In this document: positions 9,916 through 16,266 of the stretch, piece by piece | How positions within the stretch are numbered: position 1 is the first letter of the stretch | How the letters are laid out: each line of letters begins with the position of its first letter | DNA from: Pirellulales bacterium | GTDB lineage: Bacteria; Planctomycetota; Planctomycetia; Pirellulales; Thermoguttaceae | DNA: 64,000 nt | Reading direction: 5' to 3' | NCBI GenBank assembly: GCA_016935315.1 | Contig: JAFGRD010000081.1 | Location: forward strand, 62,001-126,000 | Position numbers and translations under genes: made by a program | The notes under the pieces: model-generated | Told to the model about the DNA's origin: nothing | Database searches by the model: none | Seen by the model: only the letters and a program-made list of their open reading frames with translations

Positions 9916-10160
9916 CTGCGACTGGTGGTTTCGGCTGCAATGCCCCGCGGGCCATGGTTTTGCGGCAAGGCCGCTGCGCGCCTTTCCTCTTTCATTTTCA
10001 TATAGGCCTCTGTGCCGTTTTCTCAGAAAGTGCAATTTCAGTTGTACCCAACTTGTTTTTCGATAGGCCCTTCTCGTTTCCTTTTCTCCCACCCATCTCC
10101 CCCATCCTTTCTGCTGCAGATGAATTCTGGACTTTTTGTCCCGATCCGCCGATACCCCAA
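9916..10160. other. pyrimidine-rich intergenic region before imuA
   Basis: Noticeably richer in A+T and pyrimidines than its surroundings, with a run of about 50 nt that is nearly all C and T at 10068-10117. No coding frame or clear terminator stem was recognised. The longer reading frame that enters imuA from here lacks protein-like composition and is not counted as coding. Confidence 0.4.
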
Positions 10161-10203
10161 TTGACGCCGATACGATACAGAAGTACAGTATTTATTGGAG
10201 GAG
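10161..10203 (+). promoter_or_regulatory. promoter of imuA with candidate damage-response operator
   Basis: TTGACG (10161-10166) and TACAGT (10184-10189) are separated by exactly 17 nt, a good sigma-70 type promoter. Two TACAG copies (10176-10180 and 10184-10188) with an 8-nt period overlap the -10 element and could bind a repressor such as LexA. The Shine-Dalgarno GGAGGAG follows at 10197-10203, so the untranslated leader would be very short. The promoter is seen in the sequence; the operator role is inference, since no LexA site is established here. Confidence 0.5.
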
Positions 10204-10211
10204 CGCCCCCA

Positions 10212-10940
10212 ATGACAACCCGGCAGCAAAACCCCGTGCAAATCGAAACGCTCCGCCGGCAGATTTCGCGGCTGGAAGGCGGGCAACGCCCCCGCGACAC
10301 CGCACCGGTCGCCACCGGCTGCGGCCCGTTGGATCGCCTCTTGCCCGAGCGGGGATTGCGCCGAGGGACTTTGGTCGAATGGCTGGCCGCCGGCGCGGGA
10401 AGCGGGGCCGAAACGCTGGCCTTGCAGGCTGCCCGACAGGCGTGCCGCGACGGCGGGACGCTGATCGTCTTGGACCGCCGCCGCGAGTTCTATCCGCCGG
10501 CGGCTGCCCGACTGGGAATCGAGCTGGAAAGGCTCATGCTGGTCTACGCCACCGGCGAGGCCGACAACGCCTGGGCGTTGGACCAGGCGCTGCGCTGCCC
10601 GGGTGTGGCCGCGATCGTGGCATGGCCCGAGCAACTCGACGGGCGGACCTTCCGGCGGCTGCAATTGGCCGCCGAACAGGGTCGTGGCCTGGGGCTGTTG
10701 ATCCGGCCGCCGGCGGCGCGTTCCGAACCCTCCTGGGCCGACGTGCGGCTACTGGTCGAGCCGCTGCCGGCCGAACCGTCGCAAGCCGAGAAACGGCGAT
10801 TGAGGATCTGTCTGCTTCGCTGCCGCGGTGGAACCGACGGCCGCAGCATCGATGTGGAAATCGACGATGAAACGCATCTTGTGCATCCGGCTTCCCGATT
10901 GGCCGCTGCAACGGCTCACCATCGCGCGGCCGGAGCTTAA
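10212..10940 (+). CDS. imuA: ImuA, RecA-like mutasome component
   Basis: RecA-fold accessory protein of translesion synthesis (also called ImuA' or SulA-like), which acts with ImuB and DnaE2 in damage-induced mutagenesis. The protein has 242 residues from the ATG at 10212, preceded by GGAGGAG. The N-terminal GCGPLDRLLPERGLRRGTLVEW block is the typical ImuA/RecA-fold start, but the P-loop region reads AGAGSGAETLA and lacks the GKT/S lysine, consistent with loss of canonical ATPase function in the family. LIVLDRRREFYPPAA and IVAWPEQLDGRTFRRLQLA match later RecA-core strands. Its end overlaps the start of imuB by 74 nt, indicating translational coupling. Family and operon context agree. Confidence 0.88.
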   Translation: MTTRQQNPVQIETLRRQISRLEGGQRPRDTAPVATGCGPLDRLLPERGLRRGTLVEWLAAGAGSGAETLALQAARQACRDGGTLIVLDRRREFYPPAAARLGIELERLMLVYATGEADNAWALDQALRCPGVAAIVAWPEQLDGRTFRRLQLAAEQGRGLGLLIRPPAARSEPSWADVRLLVEPLPAEPSQAEKRRLRICLLRCRGGTDGRSIDVEIDDETHLVHPASRLAAATAHHRAAGA

Positions 10941-12312
10941 GCAGTTGCCGGTGGCTATTCTCCCCGACGACCCGGCGGCCGACCGCGAGGCGTTGGAAAC
11001 CTTGGCCACCGAGTGTGGACGGTTCAGCCCCAGCGTGGCGGTGGAGGAATCCACGATGCCCGACAGCCTCTTGCTGGACGTCACCGGCCTGGCCGATCTG
11101 TTCGGCGGCGAGGTCTCGTTGGCCGCGGCGGTCGCCGACCACTTCCAGCAGCGCCACCTGGCCGTCCACGTGGCCGTCGCCGACACGCTCGGCGCCGCCT
11201 GGGCGGTGACCCATTTTTATCGGGTTCCCCAAGGGCCCGAGTCGGCCGGAACCGGTTTCCCGTGGGTCGTTCCGCCCGGCGGGTCTCTGGCGGCGTTGCG
11301 ACCGTTGCCGATCGAGGCCTTGCGGCTGGCCGACGAGGCGGTCGACTTGCTGCACCAGTTGGGCATCCGGCGGATCGAGCAGTTGGAGGCGTTGCCGCGC
11401 CGTGAGCTGGCCTCGCGATTCGGGCCGCCATTGTTGCGGCGCTGGGACCAGGCCGTCGGGCGGGCGGCCGAACCGCTGCCGACTCATCGGCCGGCGCCGC
11501 AGTTCCGGGCCGACTGGTCGCCGCCGCAGCCGACCGCCCGGCGCGACACGATCGAAGCGGCCCTGGAGCAACTGATTGGGCAGGTGGCGGCCGAGTTGGC
11601 CTTGGAAGACCGCGGGGCCATGCGATTGGACTGCCGGCTGGATTGCACCGCGACCGACTACGCCGGTATGGTGCCGGTGCCGGTTTGCGTGGGCCTGTTC
11701 GAGCCGACGGCTTCGGCCCGGCATTTGTTCGAGCTGGCCCAGGTGCAGTTGCAGCGGCTGCGGCTTCCCGGACCGCTGGCGGCCCTGTGCGTGACCGCGG
11801 CTGCCACGGCCCCACTGATCCATCGGCAGCAAGAGATGCCCTTTGGCGACGGCGGCGATTCACCCCGGCAACACGCGCGGCAACTGGCTGCCCTGGTCGA
11901 TCGGCTTTGCAGCCGGCTGGGGCGTCGGGCGGTGGTTCGCGCGCGGCTGGTTGCCGACGCCCAGCCGGAGTTGGCCTGGCGTCGCGATCCGCTGTTGCAG
12001 GACTCGCGTCGCCGCGGCATGCGAAAAGCGACGCCCGCCGACTTGCCGCCGCGTCCGTTGCGGCTGTTGCCGCGCCCGCTGGCCTTGGCCGCCGCGTCGC
12101 TGGTGCCGGACGGTCCGCCGCTGCAATTTTGCCTGCGCCGCCAGCCGTGTCGGGTGGCACACACCTGGGGCCCGGAACGCATTGAAACCGGCTGGTGGCG
12201 CGGCCGCACGGTCGGTCGCGACTATTATCGCGTGGAAACCACCGACGGCCGCCGCTTCTGGCTCTTTCGCCGGCTGCGCGATGGGCGGTGGTTTGCGCAT
12301 GGGGTGTTTTGA
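10867..12312 (+). CDS. imuB: ImuB, inactive Y-family polymerase-like mutasome hub
   Basis: Y-family DNA-polymerase homologue that recruits DnaE2 to the beta clamp rather than synthesising DNA. The protein has 481 residues from the ATG at 10867 (MKRILCIRLPDWPLQRL), inside imuA; a further in-frame ATG at 10852 is possible. The palm region lacks the usual DCDxFFAxVE acidic motif, as expected for ImuB. The family-typical C-terminal series PRPLRLLPRPLAL, then GPERIETGWWRG, then RDYYRVETTDGRRFWLFRRL and GRWFAHGVF is present. The last roughly 50 residues resemble the separate DUF6504 protein encoded downstream. No clear clamp-binding pentapeptide was identified by eye. The 241-nt gap after the stop is unusual for this operon and holds an SDR-like remnant. 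Confidence 0.88.
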   Translation: MKRILCIRLPDWPLQRLTIARPELKQLPVAILPDDPAADREALETLATECGRFSPSVAVEESTMPDSLLLDVTGLADLFGGEVSLAAAVADHFQQRHLAVHVAVADTLGAAWAVTHFYRVPQGPESAGTGFPWVVPPGGSLAALRPLPIEALRLADEAVDLLHQLGIRRIEQLEALPRRELASRFGPPLLRRWDQAVGRAAEPLPTHRPAPQFRADWSPPQPTARRDTIEAALEQLIGQVAAELALEDRGAMRLDCRLDCTATDYAGMVPVPVCVGLFEPTASARHLFELAQVQLQRLRLPGPLAALCVTAAATAPLIHRQQEMPFGDGGDSPRQHARQLAALVDRLCSRLGRRAVVRARLVADAQPELAWRRDPLLQDSRRRGMRKATPADLPPRPLRLLPRPLALAAASLVPDGPPLQFCLRRQPCRVAHTWGPERIETGWWRGRTVGRDYYRVETTDGRRFWLFRRLRDGRWFAHGVF

Positions 12313-12395
12313 TGAGAGGTTGAGGGTTCAGGGATTCGCCCTGTCACTTTCCGGCCAGAAACCACACAAGACGTAGTCCGACGGGAGCGAAAGAC

Positions 12396-12482
12396 ATGAC
12401 ACGCCAAGGCAGAGTGGCCCTCGTGACCGGTGCCGCCGGCAACTTCATTTCGGGAGCCGTTCTTCCGTACGTGTATCGCTGA
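12396..12482 (+). pseudogene. 28-codon remnant resembling an SDR N-terminus
   Basis: ATG at 12396 with GGGAG upstream encodes MTRQGRVALVTGAAGNF, followed by 11 more residues and a TGA at 12480-12482. The first half is a textbook start of a short-chain dehydrogenase (K/RVALVTGAAG nucleotide-binding loop), but the frame stops at 28 codons and no continuation is visible. It is read as a truncated gene fragment stranded inside the mutasome operon. A translated leader peptide is an alternative. Confidence 0.45.
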
Positions 12483-12553
12483 GCGAGACAGGCGCGCCCG
12501 TGAGTGCAACGGCTGATCACGGGCCGGATGATCACTATGGGAGTTACTAATCC

Positions 12554-12877
12554 ATGAACACATTTGTCGGCGAATCGATTACGCCCCTGTTTGACGAGGG
12601 AACCGGCACGTCGATTGCCCTTGGCGAACCCATCGTCCCGTCAGGGTTCATTTGGCGGGAGAAGGAATATCGGATCCAGTCCGTTCTGGAAACGTGGAAA
12701 GAGTCAGGGCCGTGCAAGTCCGGCAGTCCGGAGCGATACCTGCGAAAACACTGGTATCGAGTCCGGATGACTGACGGCACGGAAATGGAGATCTATTTCG
12801 AACGACAGGCCAGGTCGCCGAAGCAACGCAAGAGAAGATGGTGGCTGTTTAGTGTTTCCGACGAGAAGCAGGTCTGA
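12554..12877 (+). CDS. DUF6504-like small protein of the mutasome operon
   Basis: 107-residue protein resembling the DUF6504 family, small proteins often encoded next to error-prone polymerase genes. Key features: FIWREKEYRIQSVLETWKE, then KHWYRVRMTDGTEMEIYFER, then a basic stretch ending KRRWWLFSV. The order W..R.Y.V, W.E, YRVR..DG, W.L matches the last part of ImuB. The start ATG at 12554 has GGGAG about 10 nt upstream. The 3' end overlaps the GTG start of dnaE2 by 26 nt, so translation is probably coupled. Base composition is visibly less GC-rich than imuB or dnaE2, which with the adjacent SDR remnant hints at rearrangement. The molecular role is unknown; a mutasome accessory is inferred. 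Confidence 0.75.
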   Translation: MNTFVGESITPLFDEGTGTSIALGEPIVPSGFIWREKEYRIQSVLETWKESGPCKSGSPERYLRKHWYRVRMTDGTEMEIYFERQARSPKQRKRRWWLFSVSDEKQV

Positions 12878-15800
12878 CAAGCGTCGCCCCTACGCCGAGT
12901 TGCACGCCAAAACGAACTTCTCCTTTCTCGAAGGGGCCTCGCACCCGGACGAATTGGTCCGCCGGGCGGCCGAGTTGGAGTATGCGGCCCTGGCGGTGAC
13001 CGACCGCCACAGCCTGGCCGGCGTGGTCCGCGCGCACGGAGCGGCCAAGGACCTCGGGCTGAAGTTGCTCATCGGGGCCGAAGTCACGCCCGAGGACGCC
13101 CCGCCGCTGGTGCTGCTGGCCACCGATCGGGCCGCTTACGGGCGGTTGGCGCGGTTGATCACCCTCGGGCGGCGCCGAGTGGAAAAGGGCCACTGCCGGT
13201 TGGCGTTCGAGGACGTGGTCGAACATGCGGCCGGGCTGATCGCCCTGGTGAAGCCGCCACGTGGAACTGCCGACGCACGGCCGGTCGACGACGCTCTGCA
13301 AACCGTCGGCCCCTACCGCGCGGTCTTCGGCGATCGCGGCTATCTGCTGGCCGAATTGCACCACGGCCCGGACGACCGGGGACAACTGCGGCGGTGGCAA
13401 CAACTGGCCCGGCGGGCCGGCATGCCGCTGGTGGCCGCCGGCGACGTGCACTATCACGTGTCCGGGCGGCGCCCGCTTGGCGACGTGCTGACGGCCGTCC
13501 GCCACGGCACGACGGTGGCCGCGGCGGGCGACCATCTCTTCCCCAACGCCCAACGCCACTTGCAATCGCCCCGGACCATGGCCGCACGGTTCGCCGACGC
13601 GCCCGAGGCGATCGGCCGCACGGTGGAGATCGCCGAGCGTTGCACGTTTTCGCTCGACGAGCTGCGTTACGAATATCCCGAGGAGCTGGCCCCGCCGGGC
13701 CAAACGCCGATCGAGCACCTTACGCGGCTCGCCTGGGCCGGGGCGCGAAAACGCTATCCGCGCGGCGTGCCCGAAAAGGTGCGGCGGCTGATCGAGCACG
13801 AGCTGCGCCTGATCGAAGAGCTGCACTACGAGGCCTACTTTCTCACCGTCTGGGACTTGGTCCGCTTCGCCCGGGGCCGCGGCATTCTCTGCCAGGGCCG
13901 CGGCTCGGCGGCCAACTCGGCCGTCTGCTACTGCCTGGGCGTCACCTCGGTCGATCCCCAGCGGATGGACGTGCTCTTCGAGCGGTTCGTCAGCCGCGAG
14001 CGGAACGAGGCCCCCGACATCGACGTGGATTTCGAGCACCAGCGGCGTGAGGAGGTGCTTCAATACCTCTACGACAAATACGGTCGCCAGCGAGCCGGGA
14101 TGACCGCCGAGGTGATCACCTATCGGCCGCGTTCGGCGGTTCGCGACGTGGGCAAGGCCTTGGGGCTTTCGCTCGATCGGGTCGACGCCTTGGCCAGGCG
14201 GATCGAGCACTTCCACGAAGAGCCCGAGCTGGACCGGCGATGTCGCGAGGCGGGCATCAATCCCGAGACCGATCCGGGGCGGCAACTGGTCGAGCTGGTC
14301 GGCCAATTGGTCGGCTTCCCGCGCCACCTTTCGCAGCACACCGGCGGCATGGTGATGACTCAGGGCCCTTTGTGCGAGCTGGTGCCCATCGAGAACGCCG
14401 CCATGCCCGATCGGACCGTGATCCAGTGGAACAAAGACGATTTGGACGAGCTGGGCATCCTCAAGGTCGATTGCCTGGCCCTGGGTATGCTCTCGGCCAT
14501 CCGCCGCTGTTTTCAACTGGTGCGGAAACACGATGGCCGGGAGCTCACGCTGGCCAACATCCCGGAAGGCGACCGGCGGGTCTACGAGATGATCTGCCGC
14601 GCCGATACGATGGGCGTGTTCCAGATCGAGAGCCGGGCGCAGATGAGCATGCTTCCCCGGCTGCGGCCGCAATGCTTCTACGACCTGGTGATCGAGGTGG
14701 CCATCGTGCGGCCCGGACCGATTCAGGGAAACATGGTCCATCCCTACCTGCGCCGCCGCAACGGCCAGGAAACGGTGGCCTATCCCAACGAGGCGATCCG
14801 CCAGGTGCTCGGCAAGACGCTGGGCGTGCCGCTGTTCCAGGAACAGGCGATGCGGCTGGCGGTGGTGGCCGCCGACTTCACGCCCGGCGAGGCCGATCAG
14901 CTACGCCGGGCCATGGGGGCCTGGCGGCGGCCGGGGCTGATCGACCGGTTCCGTAAAAAGCTGATCGAGGGCATGCGAACCAACGGATTCTCCGACGAGT
15001 ATGCCGAGGCCGTGTTTACACAGATCCGCGGCTTCGGCGATTACGGGTTCCCCGAGTCGCACGCCGCCAGCTTCGCGCTGCTGGTCTACGTTTCGGCCTG
15101 GCTGAAGTGCCACTATCCGGCCGCCTTTACCTGCGCGTTGTTGAATAGCCAGCCCATGGGCTTCTACGCCCCTGCCCAGTTGGTCCGCGACGCCCGGCAG
15201 CACGGCGTCGAGGTGTTGCCCTGCGACGTGAATTTCAGCGATTGCGATTCGACGCTGGAAGCGGTCGCCGCGCCCGCGGGACCGCAAAGGACCGTTGCGC
15301 CTGCAAAGCCGCAGGCAGACTCGCGGTTTGCCCTGCGCCTGGGATGGAAGATGCTGCATGGCCTCGCTTCAGCGCATGCCGAGCGGATCGTGGATGCCCG
15401 GGGCGATCGGCCGTTTCGCTCGCTGGACGATTTCTCCCGTCGCAGCGGATTGAGCCGGGCGGTCCTCGCGCGTCTGGCCAAGGCCGGCGCGTTCGGCTCG
15501 CTGAAACTGAACCGCCGCGAAGCACTCTGGCACACCCTGGACCAGGACCAGCGGGAGCTCCCCCTGTTCGACCAGGCCGAACATGCCGAAAAAGAAGACG
15601 CGTTCGGCCGGGAAGTGCCTCTGCCCGAGATGTCGGAGGCCGAAGAGGTATGGGCCGACTACCGAACCACCGGGCTGTCGCTTCGGGCCCATCCGCTGGA
15701 GTTCTTGCGCGTCGAGTTGAGCAAGAAAGACGTGGTGCCGGCCGGGGAACTTCAGAATCTGCCCGACGGAAAACCGGTCCGCGTGGCCGGCATCGTGTTG

Positions 15801-16070
15801 GTCCGCCAACGGCCCGGCACGGCCAAGGGAATCACGTTCGTCACGCTGGAGGACGAGACGGGCATCGCCAATCTGATCATCCGCCCCGCGGTCTGGAAGC
15901 GTTACCGCCCGGCGGCCTTGGGGGCAACGTTGCTGTTGGCCCAAGGTCGGCTGCAGCGTCAAGGAGCGATCCTCCACGTGCTGACCACGAAGCTGGAGAA
16001 TCTCTCGGAGTCTCTAGGCGAGCCGGAGTCTCTAGGCGAGATGGAATCGCAGTCGCGGGATTTCTGCTAA
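12852..16070 (+). CDS. dnaE2: error-prone DNA polymerase III alpha (DnaE2/ImuC)
   Basis: C-family DNA polymerase for lesion bypass, the catalytic member of the ImuA-ImuB-DnaE2 mutasome. 1072 residues, normal for DnaE2. It starts at GTG 12852, since the conserved YAELHAKTNFSFLEGASHP block of the PHP domain begins 13 residues later. Polymerase motifs: CQGRGSAANSAVCY at about 348; the catalytic PDIDVDFE at about 387-394; SQHTGGMVMTQGPL; GYVSAWLK-type fingers near 750; and a C-terminal OB fold (about 970-1050, VRVAGIVLVRQRPGTAKG). The initial PHP domain is retained. The last codons contain an exact 17-bp repeat with an 18-bp period, giving ESLGEPESLGEME. No gene follows on the same transcript until a new promoter at 16196. 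Confidence 0.95.
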   Translation: MFPTRSRSDKRRPYAELHAKTNFSFLEGASHPDELVRRAAELEYAALAVTDRHSLAGVVRAHGAAKDLGLKLLIGAEVTPEDAPPLVLLATDRAAYGRLARLITLGRRRVEKGHCRLAFEDVVEHAAGLIALVKPPRGTADARPVDDALQTVGPYRAVFGDRGYLLAELHHGPDDRGQLRRWQQLARRAGMPLVAAGDVHYHVSGRRPLGDVLTAVRHGTTVAAAGDHLFPNAQRHLQSPRTMAARFADAPEAIGRTVEIAERCTFSLDELRYEYPEELAPPGQTPIEHLTRLAWAGARKRYPRGVPEKVRRLIEHELRLIEELHYEAYFLTVWDLVRFARGRGILCQGRGSAANSAVCYCLGVTSVDPQRMDVLFERFVSRERNEAPDIDVDFEHQRREEVLQYLYDKYGRQRAGMTAEVITYRPRSAVRDVGKALGLSLDRVDALARRIEHFHEEPELDRRCREAGINPETDPGRQLVELVGQLVGFPRHLSQHTGGMVMTQGPLCELVPIENAAMPDRTVIQWNKDDLDELGILKVDCLALGMLSAIRRCFQLVRKHDGRELTLANIPEGDRRVYEMICRADTMGVFQIESRAQMSMLPRLRPQCFYDLVIEVAIVRPGPIQGNMVHPYLRRRNGQETVAYPNEAIRQVLGKTLGVPLFQEQAMRLAVVAADFTPGEADQLRRAMGAWRRPGLIDRFRKKLIEGMRTNGFSDEYAEAVFTQIRGFGDYGFPESHAASFALLVYVSAWLKCHYPAAFTCALLNSQPMGFYAPAQLVRDARQHGVEVLPCDVNFSDCDSTLEAVAAPAGPQRTVAPAKPQADSRFALRLGWKMLHGLASAHAERIVDARGDRPFRSLDDFSRRSGLSRAVLARLAKAGAFGSLKLNRREALWHTLDQDQRELPLFDQAEHAEKEDAFGREVPLPEMSEAEEVWADYRTTGLSLRAHPLEFLRVELSKKDVVPAGELQNLPDGKPVRVAGIVLVRQRPGTAKGITFVTLEDETGIANLIIRPAVWKRYRPAALGATLLLAQGRLQRQGAILHVLTTKLENLSESLGEPESLGEMESQSRDFC
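16006..16040 (+). repeat. two-copy 18-bp tandem repeat in dnaE2 3' end
   Basis: CGGAGTCTCTAGGCGAG occurs at 16006-16022 and 16024-16040, separated by one base. It is in frame and duplicates the peptide ESLGEP/ESLGEM just before the dnaE2 stop. Confidence 0.85.
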
Positions 16071-16195
16071 GCGACCGACGTGCCCAGCACACCGCGTCGC
16101 CACAGACTCATGCCCGCAACCCGATGGGGGTGCATTGAGCGGCAGGACCAGACCACCTGGATTCGTGCCGAGAGGTCCGACATTCGGGCGATTCA

Positions 16196-16224
16196 TTGTC
16201 AAGTCGGCGGGGCCAAGACATAAT
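16196..16224 (+). promoter_or_regulatory. promoter of J-like paralogue 2
   Basis: TTGTCA (16196-16201) and CATAAT (16219-16224) with a 17-nt spacer. It lies inside the longest reading frame and about 40 nt before the ATG at 16267, which supports that ATG as the real start. Confidence 0.55.
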
Positions 16225-16266
16225 GCTGTGAGGGCTTATCGTTTCTGTGATCGTCGACCCACTGCG

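Noticed and set aside
12849-14741. Minus-strand frame of 630 codons
   Set aside because: Antisense to dnaE2; no protein-like features.
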